DNA of 64,000 nt. Source: Vibrio rumoiensis (lineage in GTDB: Bacteria > Pseudomonadota > Gammaproteobacteria > Enterobacterales > Vibrionaceae). This document shows positions 8,918 through 17,007 of this stretch, piece by piece. Position 1 is the stretch's first letter, and each line of letters begins with the position of its first letter. The notes under the pieces were generated by a model. It was given only the letters and a program-made list of their open reading frames with translations. It did no database searches and was not told where the DNA came from. The position numbers and the translations under genes were made by a program. The stretch covers positions 868,001 through 932,000 of the forward strand of contig NZ_AP018685.1 of assembly GCF_002218045.2 (NCBI RefSeq), read 5' to 3'.

Positions 8918-9677
8918 AGATTCCATTAAAGGTACGCTAGTTACCGTTGTCGCGCTGAGCCTTGTGTGTTCGGTAGTGGTATCAACGGCGGCTGTACTAT
9001 TAAAACCAAAACAAGTAGCCAATGCTAAACTTGATGTTCAAAGTAACATCGTAGCGGTTGCTGGTTTTGATGCGAAAAATCCGCAAGAGATTCAATCTAT
9101 CTATAAAGAAAGTATTGAACCTCGTTTGATTGACTTCAATACGGGTGAGTTTGTCGAAGGTGATGCGAGCAAGTACGATATGCGTGCTGCGTCAAAAGAT
9201 CCTTCTCAATCCATTAAATTAACGCCAGAGCAAGATCTTGCTAAGATCTTACGTCGTCCAAACAAAGGGATCGTTTACCTTGTTAAAGACGGTGAGAACG
9301 TTAAGGAAGTAATTCTTCCAATTAACGGTACTGGTCTATGGTCAATGATGTATGCATTTGTTGCGGTACAAACTGACGGTAATACAGTAAACGGTATTAC
9401 TTATTATGAACAAGGTGAAACCCCTGGACTTGGTGGTGAAGTTGAGAACCCTAAATGGAAAGCTCAATTTGAAGGTAAAAAATTGTTTGATGAAAACAAT
9501 AAACCTGCAATCAAGATTGTTAAAGGTGGTGCACCGCAAGGTTCTGAGCATGGTGTCGACGGTCTTTCTGGCGCAACCTTAACGAGTAATGGTGTTCAGC
9601 ATCAATTTGATTTTTGGTTAGGCGACATGGGTTATGGACCATTCCTTGCAAAAGTACGTGCAGGAGAACTTAACTAA
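8907..9677 (+). CDS. nqrC: Na+-translocating NADH:quinone reductase subunit C
   Basis: 256-residue subunit with one N-terminal transmembrane helix (about 10-32) and a periplasmic domain bearing covalent FMN. The attachment motif SGAT is at 221-224, making Thr224 the acceptor (Thr225 in V. cholerae). The flavin is added by ApbE, encoded downstream. The gene overlaps nqrB by 11 bases and its stop overlaps the nqrD start by one base (TAATG), so translation of the three is probably coupled. Confidence 0.97.
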   Translation: MANKDSIKGTLVTVVALSLVCSVVVSTAAVLLKPKQVANAKLDVQSNIVAVAGFDAKNPQEIQSIYKESIEPRLIDFNTGEFVEGDASKYDMRAASKDPSQSIKLTPEQDLAKILRRPNKGIVYLVKDGENVKEVILPINGTGLWSMMYAFVAVQTDGNTVNGITYYEQGETPGLGGEVENPKWKAQFEGKKLFDENNKPAIKIVKGGAPQGSEHGVDGLSGATLTSNGVQHQFDFWLGDMGYGPFLAKVRAGELN

Positions 9678-10309
9678 TGGCTAGCGTAAAAGAGTTTAAG
9701 AAAGCGGTTATTGGGCCTGTTTTTGACAATAACCCAATCGCGCTGCAAGTTTTAGGTGTATGTTCTGCTCTAGCAGTAACAACAAAGTTAGAAACCGCAT
9801 TTGTAATGACATTAGCGGTAATGTTTGTAACAGCATTTTCTAACTTTTTCGTATCTTTGATGCGTAACCTCATTCCTAGCAGTGTTCGTATTATTGTACA
9901 AATGGCGATCATTGCATCGTTAGTAATCGTGGTAGACCAAGTACTTCGTGCTTACTTCTACGATATTTCAAAACAACTTTCTGTATTCGTTGGTTTGATT
10001 ATTACTAACTGTATCGTAATGGGTCGTGCAGAAGCTTTCGCGATGAAAGAAGCACCAGTACCGTCTTTTATTGATGGTATTGTAAATGGTTTAGGCTATG
10101 GCTTTGTTCTTATCGTAGTAGGCTTCTTCCGTGAATTACTTGGTTCAGGTCGATTATTTGGTATGCAAGTTTTACCACTAATCTCTGACGGTGGTTGGTA
10201 CCAACCAAATGGCTTAATGCTATTGGCACCATCTGCATTCTTCTTGATTGGTTTCTTGATTTGGATTCTTCGTACCTTGAAGCCTGAACAAATCGAAGCG
10301 AAGGAGTAA
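9677..10309 (+). CDS. nqrD: Na+-translocating NADH:quinone reductase subunit D
   Basis: 210-residue membrane protein of the NqrD/RnfE family with about six helices arranged as inverted repeats. Cys29 and Cys112, the two ligands NqrD gives to the intramembrane 2Fe-2S cluster shared with NqrE, are both present at those positions. The ATG overlaps the nqrC stop. nqrE follows after 5 bases. Confidence 0.97.
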   Translation: MASVKEFKKAVIGPVFDNNPIALQVLGVCSALAVTTKLETAFVMTLAVMFVTAFSNFFVSLMRNLIPSSVRIIVQMAIIASLVIVVDQVLRAYFYDISKQLSVFVGLIITNCIVMGRAEAFAMKEAPVPSFIDGIVNGLGYGFVLIVVGFFRELLGSGRLFGMQVLPLISDGGWYQPNGLMLLAPSAFFLIGFLIWILRTLKPEQIEAKE

Positions 10310-10314
10310 TTGAC

Positions 10315-10911
10315 GTGGAACATTATATTAGCTTACTAGTTCGTTCGATTTTCATTGAGAATATGGCACTGTCTTTCTTCTTGGGCATGTGTACGTTTCT
10401 AGCGGTATCGAAAAAAGTAAAAACCTCAATCGGCCTTGGTGTTGCGGTTGTTGTGGTATTGACGTTGTCAGTGCCAATTAACAACTTGGTGTATACCTAC
10501 GTGTTAAAAGAGGGCGCATTAGTTGAAGGTGTGGATTTAAGTTTCCTAAACTTCATCACTTTCATCGGTGTTATTGCCGCTCTAGTACAAATCTTGGAAA
10601 TGGTGCTTGACCGCTTTTTCCCACCTTTGTACAACGCACTGGGTATTTTCCTACCGTTGATTACGGTTAACTGTGCCATCTTTGGTGGTGTGTCGTTCAT
10701 GGTTCAACGTGACTATAACTTCACAGAGTCAATCGTATACGGCTTCGGTTCAGGTTTAGGTTGGATGTTAGCTATCGTTGCGTTAGCAGGTATCCGTGAG
10801 AAGATGAAATATTCAGATGTACCTCCAGGTCTTCGTGGTCTAGGTATTACTTTCATCACCGCGGGTCTTATGGCGTTAGGCTTTATGTCTTTCTCTGGTA
10901 TTCAACTTTAA
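10315..10911 (+). CDS. nqrE: Na+-translocating NADH:quinone reductase subunit E
   Basis: 198-residue membrane subunit, homologous to NqrD but of opposite topology. The cluster ligands Cys26 and Cys120 are conserved and complete the intramembrane 2Fe-2S centre with NqrD. The start is GTG at 10315, preceded by AAGGAG ending 8 bases upstream inside the nqrD 3' end. nqrF begins 31 bases downstream. Confidence 0.96.
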   Translation: MEHYISLLVRSIFIENMALSFFLGMCTFLAVSKKVKTSIGLGVAVVVVLTLSVPINNLVYTYVLKEGALVEGVDLSFLNFITFIGVIAALVQILEMVLDRFFPPLYNALGIFLPLITVNCAIFGGVSFMVQRDYNFTESIVYGFGSGLGWMLAIVALAGIREKMKYSDVPPGLRGLGITFITAGLMALGFMSFSGIQL

Positions 10912-10942
10912 GGGTAAACGCCCAATAAATAAGGAATAGTCA

Positions 10943-12169
10943 ATGGACATTATTCTTCTTGGCGTCGTGATGTTTACTCTGATCGTTCTAGCTTTAGTTT
11001 TAGTGATTCTTTTCGCTAAATCTAAGCTGGTTCCAGAAGGTGATATTACGATTTCCGTTAATGGCGATCCTGAGAAAGCCATTACAACAAGCGCAGGTAG
11101 CAAGCTACTTGGTGCACTATCAAGCTCTGGCATTTTCGTGTCTTCAGCTTGTGGTGGCGGTGGTTCTTGTGGCCAATGTCGCGTTAAAATCAAATCTGGT
11201 GGTGGCGATATTCTACCAACAGAATTGGATCATATTTCGAAAGGTGAAGCTCGTGAAGGTGAACGTTTAGCTTGTCAAGTTAACGTGAAAACCGACATGG
11301 AAATTGAATTACCTGAAGAAATCTTTGGTGTGAAAAAATGGGAATGTGAAGTTATTTCTAATAATAACGAAGCAACCTTCATCAAAGAATTCAAGATTGC
11401 GATCCCTGATGGTGAGTCTGTACCTTTCCGTGCAGGTGGTTATATTCAAATTGAAGCGCCAGCGCACCATATCAAATACTCTGACTTTGATATTCCTCAG
11501 GAATATCGTGAAGACTGGGAAAAATTCAACTTGTTCCGCTATGAATCAAAAGTGGAAGAAGAGACCATCCGTGCATACTCGATGGCGAACTATCCAGACG
11601 AAGAAGGTATTATTATGCTGAACGTGCGTATCGCTACGCCGCCACCTAATAATCCTGATGTACCACCGGGTATCATGTCTTCTTACATTTGGTCTCTGAA
11701 ACCAGGCGACAAGTGTACGATTTCAGGTCCATTTGGTGAGTTCTTCGCGAAAGATACGGATGCGGAAATGGTGTTTGTCGGTGGTGGTGCTGGTATGGCG
11801 CCAATGCGTTCACATATTTTCGATCAGCTTAAGCGCCTGAAGTCTAAGCGTAAGATGAGCTTCTGGTATGGTGCTCGTTCTAAGCGTGAAATGTTCTACG
11901 TAGAAGACTTTGATGGTCTAGCGGCTGAGAATGATAACTTTGAATGGCACTGTGCATTGTCTGATCCACTTCCAGAAGATAACTGGGAAGGTAAGACTGG
12001 CTTTATCCACAATGTTCTATACGAAAGCTACCTGAAAGATCATGAAGCTCCAGAAGATTGTGAATACTACATGTGTGGTCCACCAATGATGAACGCAGCC
12101 GTTATTGGCTTGCTGAAAGATCTTGGTGTGGAAGACGAAAACATTCTATTGGATGATTTCGGCGGCTAA
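10943..12169 (+). CDS. nqrF: Na+-translocating NADH:quinone reductase subunit F
   Basis: NADH-oxidising entry subunit, 408 residues: an N-terminal membrane anchor (about 3-25), a ferredoxin-like domain with 2Fe-2S ligands Cys70, Cys76, Cys79 (in CGGGGSCGQC) and Cys111, then an FAD/NADH reductase module with RAYSMANY (FAD) and VGGGAGMAPMRS (nicotinamide) motifs, ending ILLDDFGG. Every expected cofactor residue is in place. A hairpin terminator follows 20 bases after the stop. Confidence 0.97.
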   Translation: MDIILLGVVMFTLIVLALVLVILFAKSKLVPEGDITISVNGDPEKAITTSAGSKLLGALSSSGIFVSSACGGGGSCGQCRVKIKSGGGDILPTELDHISKGEAREGERLACQVNVKTDMEIELPEEIFGVKKWECEVISNNNEATFIKEFKIAIPDGESVPFRAGGYIQIEAPAHHIKYSDFDIPQEYREDWEKFNLFRYESKVEEETIRAYSMANYPDEEGIIMLNVRIATPPPNNPDVPPGIMSSYIWSLKPGDKCTISGPFGEFFAKDTDAEMVFVGGGAGMAPMRSHIFDQLKRLKSKRKMSFWYGARSKREMFYVEDFDGLAAENDNFEWHCALSDPLPEDNWEGKTGFIHNVLYESYLKDHEAPEDCEYYMCGPPMMNAAVIGLLKDLGVEDENILLDDFGG

Positions 12170-12188
12170 TCATTAAGCCTTTGATAAT

Positions 12189-12223
12189 AATGGCTGACTT
12201 ATCTAAGTCGGCCATTCTTTTTT
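12189..12223 (+). terminator. Intrinsic terminator between nqrF and apbE
   Basis: Thirteen-bp stem (AATGGCTGACTTA / TAAGTCGGCCATT, one G-U pair), 2-nt loop, then C and six T. It should reduce read-through from nqrABCDEF into apbE-nqrM. Confidence 0.85.
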
Positions 12224-12228
12224 AGAAT

Positions 12229-12277
12229 AATTAGAAATGGCGATCTCACTTAGATTAGATAGCATCAATTTCTAATT
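12229..12277 (+). promoter_or_regulatory. Dyad in the apbE promoter region
   Basis: Ten-base inverted repeat AATTAGAAAT (12229-12238) and ATTTCTAATT (12268-12277) with 29 bases between. It lies between the nqrF terminator and the apbE ribosome-binding site, where an apbE-nqrM promoter must be if the terminator is efficient. No factor is assigned. Confidence 0.35.
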
Positions 12278-12310
12278 ATTTTATTGTTACCTTTTGAAAG
12301 GAGTAAGCAA

Positions 12311-13354
12311 GTGAAATTACGAACTATTCAACTTGCTAAGTCGGTACACGCTTGGCTTTTGGTTGTTCTCTCTGTGATATTATTAACCGGTTGTTCAAAA
12401 CCAACAGAGCAAGTACACCTATCTGGTCCAACAATGGGAACGGGTTATAATGTAAAATACATTGTTCAAGATGAGCAGCCTAAGCCTGAAGTATTACAAA
12501 AAGAAATCGACAAAGTACTCGAGAAAGTGAATGATGAAATGTCGACTTATCGACCTGATTCCGAGCTTAGTCGCTTTAATCAACATACGAACAGCGAACC
12601 TTTTTCGGTTTCTAGTGATACTGCAGCAGTAGTTCGCGAAGCATTGCGCATTAATAAGCTCACAGAAGGGGCAATGGACGTGACGGTTGGTCCTATTGTG
12701 AACTTATGGGGGTTTGGGCCAGAAGATCGTCCTGATGTCGTTCCTACACCAGAAATGTTATCAGAGCGTCGTCAAATTACTGGAATTCAGCATTTAAGTG
12801 AAACCGGTGATGCGTTAATTAAAGATATTCCAGAGTTGTATGTTGATCTTTCAAGTATTGCGAAAGGCCGTGGTACTGATGAAGTAGCAGATTACTTAGA
12901 ATCTGTTGGTATTCATAACTACATGGTTGAAGTGGGTGGCGAAATTCGCGTTAAAGGTAAAAACCGTGATGGTGTGCCTTGGCGTATCGCGGTAGAAAAA
13001 CCCGTTGTTAACCAACGTTCTGTCGAAAATATTATTGAACCGGGTGATATGGCGATAGCGACTTCAGGTGATTATCGTAATTATTTTGAAGAAGATGGAA
13101 TACGTTATTCTCATATCATTAATCCGAAAACAGGTAAGCCGATTAATAATAAAGTGGTTTCGGTGACAGTTCTTAATCCGTCGTGTATGACGGCAGATGG
13201 TTTATCGACAGGCTTGATGGTACTGGGTGAGACAGAAGGTTTGCGCATTGCCAACCAGAATAATATTCCGGTTTTGTATATCGTCAAAACAGATGACGGT
13301 TTTAAAGAATTTAGTTCAAATGCGTTTAAGCCGTATTTGAAAGACACACAATAG
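12311..13354 (+). CDS. apbE: FAD:protein FMN transferase (flavin transferase) ApbE
   Basis: Lipoprotein enzyme that moves FMN from FAD onto threonine in the SGAT motifs of NqrB and NqrC; Mg2+-dependent and periplasmic. The start is GTG at 12311, chosen because AAAGGAG lies 7 bases upstream; this gives 347 residues with signal peptide and lipobox LTGC, lipidated cysteine at 28. An earlier in-frame TTG at 12284 has no ribosome-binding site. ApbE hallmarks visible are the GPTMGTGYNVKY start of the mature domain, the DLSSIAKGRGTD block and the C-terminal MTADGLSTGLMVLG metal/FAD segment. nqrM follows after 12 bases. Confidence 0.95.
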   Translation: MKLRTIQLAKSVHAWLLVVLSVILLTGCSKPTEQVHLSGPTMGTGYNVKYIVQDEQPKPEVLQKEIDKVLEKVNDEMSTYRPDSELSRFNQHTNSEPFSVSSDTAAVVREALRINKLTEGAMDVTVGPIVNLWGFGPEDRPDVVPTPEMLSERRQITGIQHLSETGDALIKDIPELYVDLSSIAKGRGTDEVADYLESVGIHNYMVEVGGEIRVKGKNRDGVPWRIAVEKPVVNQRSVENIIEPGDMAIATSGDYRNYFEEDGIRYSHIINPKTGKPINNKVVSVTVLNPSCMTADGLSTGLMVLGETEGLRIANQNNIPVLYIVKTDDGFKEFSSNAFKPYLKDTQ

Positions 13355-13366
13355 ACGAGGTGCTCC

Positions 13367-13600
13367 ATGGCAACTTATGGTATTACATTTTTTATTTTCT
13401 TAGCTGTGATCGCGGCAATGTCTGTGGGCTATATCTTTCAGAAGAAAGTGGTAAAAGGCAGTTGTGGCGGATTAGGGGCGGTAGGTGTTGATAAAGTCTG
13501 CAACTGTCCTGAACCATGTGATGCACGTAAGAAGCGTGAAGCTAAAGCTGCGCTACGAGCACAGAAATTAGCCGAGTGGGATAATAAACGCATCATGTAA
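13367..13600 (+). CDS. nqrM: Na+-NQR maturation protein NqrM (DUF539)
   Basis: 77-residue protein with one N-terminal transmembrane helix (about 5-23) and four cysteines at 33, 45, 47 and 51 (SCGGLG and CNCPEPC), then a basic, helical tail. NqrM is needed to assemble the NqrD/NqrE iron-sulfur centre; in V. harveyi work the cysteine equivalent to Cys33 was reported as the essential one. It is probably co-transcribed with apbE; GACGAGG lies 6 bases before the ATG. A terminator follows at 13628. Confidence 0.93.
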   Translation: MATYGITFFIFLAVIAAMSVGYIFQKKVVKGSCGGLGAVGVDKVCNCPEPCDARKKREAKAALRAQKLAEWDNKRIM

Positions 13601-13627
13601 ATCTACGATAATAATTGCTTGATTAGA

Positions 13628-13659
13628 ATGCCTCAACTTTATGAAGTTGGGGCATTTTT
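13628..13659 (+). terminator. Intrinsic terminator of apbE-nqrM
   Basis: Twelve-bp stem ATGCCTCAACTT / AAGTTGGGGCAT (one G-U pair) with a 4-nt loop, followed by TTTTTA. Confidence 0.87.
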
Positions 13660-13697
13660 ATTTCTTGGTATTCGTAGAATTTAGCGCTATCATTTAA

Positions 13698-13713
13698 CTG
13701 TGTTTTTATACAG
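13698..13713 (+). promoter_or_regulatory. LexA (SOS) box of dinB
   Basis: CTGTGTTTTTATACAG is a CTGT-N8-ACAG LexA box with the AT-rich centre of the gammaproteobacterial consensus. It ends 17 bases before the dinB start, so bound LexA would cover the promoter or the transcription start. Confidence 0.85.
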
Positions 13714-13730
13714 TATCTTGTGGTGTATCG

Positions 13731-14792
13731 GTGAATATCGAGCGTAAAATCATTCATATTGATATGGACTGTTTCTTTGCGGCAGTGGAAATGCGAGATT
13801 TTCCACAGTACCGTGATATACCTTTAGCCGTTGGCGGCAGCAGTAAGCAACGTGGTGTGATCAGCACTTGTAATTATATTGCGCGTCAATATGGTGTGCG
13901 ATCGGCTTTGTCCACCGCAAAAGCCTATCAGTTATGCCCTCATCTCACTTTAGTACACGGTCGGATGGATGTGTATAAGCAAGTCTCAAAGCAGATTCGT
14001 GCGATATTCTCCCGTTATACGCCTCTTATCGAGCCATTATCGCTTGATGAAGCGTATTTGGATGTGACCGACAGTAAAATGTTGCACGGCTCAGCCACCT
14101 TGATTGCCGAAGCGATTCGGGCTGATATTGAACGTGAATTAAATCTAACTGCTTCGGCAGGTGTTGCTCCTCTCAAGTTTTTAGCTAAGATTGCTTCTGA
14201 TCTTAATAAGCCAAATGGAATAGCTGTAATTCCCCCTGAGAAGGTGCAATCAACAATAGACCAATTACCATTAGAGAAGATTCCTGGTGTGGGTAAGGTA
14301 AGTATCGAGAAGCTTCATCAAGCCGGTCTGTACACTTGCTTAGATGTGCGGCAATCAAACTATCGTGATGTATTAGGGCAATTTGGTTTACTTGGCGCTT
14401 CTCTATGGAAGAAAAGTCATGGTATCGATAACCGAGAAGTAGTGGTTGAGCGAAACCGTAAATCGGTTGGGGTAGAAAGAACCTTTAGTGAAAATATATC
14501 CACCTTTGAACAGTGTTGGCAAGTTATTGAGCAAAAGCTCTACCCTGAGTTAGATGCAAGGTTACTGAAAGCATCACCATCAAAGGCGATAACCAAGCAA
14601 GGTATTAAAGTGAAGTTTGCTGATTTCCAACAGACGACCATTGAGCATAATGCGCAGATATTTACTTTAGAAGATTATAAAGAATTGCTACAAGAAGTCC
14701 TGACGCGTCAAAAGGGACGTGAAATACGTTTGCTCGGAGTGAGTGTGATGTTGAAGCCTGAGGAAATGGAAAGGCAGCTGTGTTTGATATGA
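13731..14792 (+). CDS. dinB: DNA polymerase IV (Y-family, translesion)
   Basis: Error-prone Y-family polymerase, 353 residues. Catalytic carboxylates are Asp11 and Asp13 (in HIDMDCFF) and Asp106-Glu107 (in SLDEAYLDV). The helix-hairpin-helix region and little-finger domain follow; the C-terminus RQLCLI looks like the beta-clamp-binding peptide. It starts at GTG 13731, agreeing with the family N-terminus (KIIHIDMDCFF at about residue 6). A LexA box just upstream predicts SOS induction. It is convergent with pepD. Confidence 0.95.
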   Translation: MNIERKIIHIDMDCFFAAVEMRDFPQYRDIPLAVGGSSKQRGVISTCNYIARQYGVRSALSTAKAYQLCPHLTLVHGRMDVYKQVSKQIRAIFSRYTPLIEPLSLDEAYLDVTDSKMLHGSATLIAEAIRADIERELNLTASAGVAPLKFLAKIASDLNKPNGIAVIPPEKVQSTIDQLPLEKIPGVGKVSIEKLHQAGLYTCLDVRQSNYRDVLGQFGLLGASLWKKSHGIDNREVVVERNRKSVGVERTFSENISTFEQCWQVIEQKLYPELDARLLKASPSKAITKQGIKVKFADFQQTTIEHNAQIFTLEDYKELLQEVLTRQKGREIRLLGVSVMLKPEEMERQLCLI

Positions 14793-14810
14793 CTAAGCTC
14801 GATTTTTGAA

Positions 14811-14843
14811 TCTCGTTTCTCGAGTTGGGATCGAGAAACGAGA
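14811..14843. repeat. Palindrome TCTCGTTTCTCGA between dinB and pepD
   Basis: Perfect 13-base inverted repeat (14811-14823 and 14831-14843) with a 7-nt spacer. It has no T run on either side, so it is not a standard terminator even though it lies between two convergent genes. Related CTCGTTTCTCG-like words recur after proA and in tRNA spacers of this window. Confidence 0.6.
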
Positions 14844-14864
14844 GACGCTAACCGAACAACGTAT

Positions 14865-16337
14865 TTATGCTTTTTCGGGAATATTTTCCAAGATGGCGAT
14901 CATTTGTTCCCAATAAAGTGCCACGCTGGCTATCTCTACTTTTTCATCTGGAGAGTGTGGGAACTTGATAGTAGGGCCAAACGAAATCATATCCATATTC
15001 GGGTAGGGTTTCTTAAATAGACCACATTCAAGGCCAGCATGAATCACCATGATATTCGGTTTTTTACCATAAATACCTTCATAAACATCGCGGAAGATAT
15101 GCATGATTTGTGAGTCTGGATCCGGTTTCCAGCCAGGATAAGCCCCATCAAATTGAATTTTTGCTCCTGCAAGCTCAGCTAGAGAAGCCAAAGTGCCTTC
15201 AACCATTTCACGTCCAGAATCAATCAATGAGCGGACTAAGCAAAGAATGGTGATTTTATTTTCTTCAGTAGTAATTACGCCAACATTCAACGATGTTTCA
15301 ACCACACCTTCAATGTTGTCATCCATGCGAATCACCCCATTTGGGCAGCTATTTAATGCGGCAATAAAGCGTGATTGCACCGCTGGAGTCAACGGTGAAA
15401 ATTGACTACTTGCTTCTGTAATTTGGCTAGTGAGTGCAGTTTCAATTTGTCCTAGTTCTTGTTGAACTAAGGCTGTGTATTGATTGAACGCGTCTGTGAG
15501 CTCAGCTTGTTTTGAATTTGGTACCGCGATAATTGCTGCGGCTTCACGTGGGATGGCATTACGAAGGCTACCCCCTTGGAATTCAATCACACGTAAATCT
15601 AAGTTTTTAGCGTGGTTGGCTAAGAAACGAGCAAGGAATTTATTGGCATTACCGCGGCCAGTGTGAATATCACAACCAGAGTGGCCACCTTTTAAGCCTT
15701 TAACCGCAAGCTTTAGGACCGTATGGTCAGTTGGTATTACTTCACGTTCTAGGTCAAAAATGATAGAGGCGTTTACACCACCAGCACAACCCATGTAGAT
15801 TTCGCCTTCTTGCTCAGAATCGGTGTTCAACAGAATCTCAGCATCAAGCCAACCTTCTTTTAGCGCGAAAGCACCTGTCATGCCAGCTTCTTCGTCAATA
15901 GTGAGTAAGACTTCTAATGGGCCGTGTTTAATATCGCTCGAAGCTAATACAGCCAAGCATGAAGCCATACCCATACCGTTGTCAGCGCCAAGCGTTGTAC
16001 CTTTAGCCGTCACCCATTCACCATCAATATAAGGTTGAATTGGATCTTGAGCGAAATCATGAGCGGTATCTTCATTTTTTTGTGGCACCATATCAATATG
16101 AGCCTGAAGAACGACCTTCTTTTTATTTTCCATACCTGCCGTTGCAGGTTTAGTAATAAATACGTTGCCGGCTTCATCGCGTTTTACTGGTAAGTTTTGA
16201 GACGTTGCCCATTCGACGATGTATTGAGCAAGAGCCTCTTCATGCTTCGATGGGTGAGGTATCGAACAGATTTTATCGAAGAATTGCCAAACAGGTTGGG
16301 GTGAAAGTTGACTGATTTCAGAATGTTGATTCGACAC
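14865..16337 (-). CDS. pepD: Aminoacyl-histidine dipeptidase (peptidase D)
   Basis: M20-family cytosolic metallopeptidase, 490 residues, that hydrolyses Xaa-His and a range of other dipeptides. Metal-site residues by family comparison are His80 (with Asp82, in QAHIDMVPQ), Asp119 (in LGADNG) and Glu149/Glu150 (in TIDEEAGM). Length matches E. coli PepD (485). As in E. coli, pepD is close to gpt, though here a purine permease lies between. It starts at ATG 16337, with the sense-strand sequence AGGAGT a few bases upstream. Confidence 0.93.
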   Translation of the reverse strand: MSNQHSEISQLSPQPVWQFFDKICSIPHPSKHEEALAQYIVEWATSQNLPVKRDEAGNVFITKPATAGMENKKKVVLQAHIDMVPQKNEDTAHDFAQDPIQPYIDGEWVTAKGTTLGADNGMGMASCLAVLASSDIKHGPLEVLLTIDEEAGMTGAFALKEGWLDAEILLNTDSEQEGEIYMGCAGGVNASIIFDLEREVIPTDHTVLKLAVKGLKGGHSGCDIHTGRGNANKFLARFLANHAKNLDLRVIEFQGGSLRNAIPREAAAIIAVPNSKQAELTDAFNQYTALVQQELGQIETALTSQITEASSQFSPLTPAVQSRFIAALNSCPNGVIRMDDNIEGVVETSLNVGVITTEENKITILCLVRSLIDSGREMVEGTLASLAELAGAKIQFDGAYPGWKPDPDSQIMHIFRDVYEGIYGKKPNIMVIHAGLECGLFKKPYPNMDMISFGPTIKFPHSPDEKVEIASVALYWEQMIAILENIPEKA

Positions 16338-16600
16338 AAAAGACTCCTAATTGGAATACATCTATCTACACTGAGTAAATAGAATAGTGGAAATAAGTTG
16401 TTTATAGGTTATGTGTAGAATAATGCTACTTGAAAGGCCCGATGTACAGCATAGAGATAAGATTAATGAATAAGATTGGTACTTTCAACATTATAAATGA
16501 GGCTGTGAGAGTGGTTTTTACTCAGTATAGTTATTTTATTACTTTAATTTGTGATCTTACTCGTTTTTTATAGGTAACCCGTCTTTAAGTAAAAAATAAA

Positions 16601-16629
16601 TTGTAATTAAATTACCATTTGTGTACTAT
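16601..16629 (+). promoter_or_regulatory. Putative sigma-70 promoter of an unannotated transcript
   Basis: TTGTAA (16601-16606), a 17-bp spacer, then TACTAT (16624-16629): four of six consensus bases in each hexamer, at ideal spacing. Transcription would start near 16636 and run into the terminator at 16818. Confidence 0.4.
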
Positions 16630-16635
16630 CTCACC

Positions 16636-16846
16636 ACTTCTTTAATGGTAGTAAGAACGGAGTGATTACTATCTTAGATGTGAACAAAGATTGAATGATA
16701 AATGGCAGTAATTACCTTTCTATCTAAAGGTGCTACGATCGGATGTGTTCAGTGTTTGTTTTTCATTACCCCCTATTATTCAGAATAGATGGATCGCTAA
16801 GATTTCAGAATTCTATCGCCACCTAATATTTAGGTGGCTTTTTTTT
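16636..16846 (+). ncRNA. Candidate small RNA (or attenuated leader)
   Basis: About 210 nt between a promoter-like sequence and a terminator, with no coding frame. Visible structure: AGTAA/TTACT hairpin near 16649-16669, ACCTTT/AAAGGT hairpin (16714-16731), CTATT/AATAG hairpin (16773-16788), then the terminator. A U-rich run followed by ATTACCCCCT (about 16756-16774) is unpaired in this picture and could serve as Hfq site plus seed. I do not recognise it as a named Vibrio sRNA. It may instead be the attenuated leader of the permease gene. Confidence 0.4.
16818..16846 (+). terminator. Orphan intrinsic terminator
   Basis: Perfect 9-bp stem GCCACCTAA / TTAGGTGGC with a 3-nt loop, followed by eight T. 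On the plus strand no gene precedes it for several kilobases (dinB ends at 14792 and pepD is on the other strand). Confidence 0.85.
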
Positions 16847-16956
16847 ATCTAAAGACCTTCTAGATTGCTTATATTCTGGGCTCTAATCGATTAAAAGTGA
16901 GATTCCGATTGCTTTCATTATCAATATTTGGAAAACTACACGCCTTTTCACTCAAT

Positions 16957-16977
16957 CGATTGCGCAATCGTTTAAAA
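16957..16977 (+). promoter_or_regulatory. PurR-like operator and palindrome upstream of the purine permease
   Basis: A perfect 14-base palindrome CGATTGCGCAATCG (16957-16970) overlaps GCGCAATCGTTTAAAA (16962-16977), which resembles the PurR operator ACGCAAACGTTTGCGT in its core. It lies 30 bp before the permease start. Purine repressor control would fit the permease and gpt; the assignment is inferred. Confidence 0.4.
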
Positions 16978-17007
16978 TTGCTGCTATGCACACTCTAGGG
17001 ATACAAC

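Larger units (their letters stand above)
16338..17007 (+). promoter_or_regulatory. 670-bp gene-free region between pepD and the purine permease
   Basis: There is no plausible coding frame here. It should hold the pepD promoter (minus strand), a promoter-like pair at 16601-16629, a string of small hairpins, a strong intrinsic terminator at 16818-16846 with no gene before it, and a palindromic PurR-like site at 16957-16977 next to the permease. The middle part is treated as a candidate RNA gene. Confidence 0.6.

Noticed and set aside
14811..14843. Palindrome read as a dinB/pepD terminator
   Set aside because: It lacks a T run on both strands; listed as a repeat instead.
16338..17007. Classic purine (guanine/adenine) riboswitch ahead of the permease
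   Set aside because: The conserved three-way-junction core sequences of that class are not seen; only the general idea of a leader attenuator remains open.
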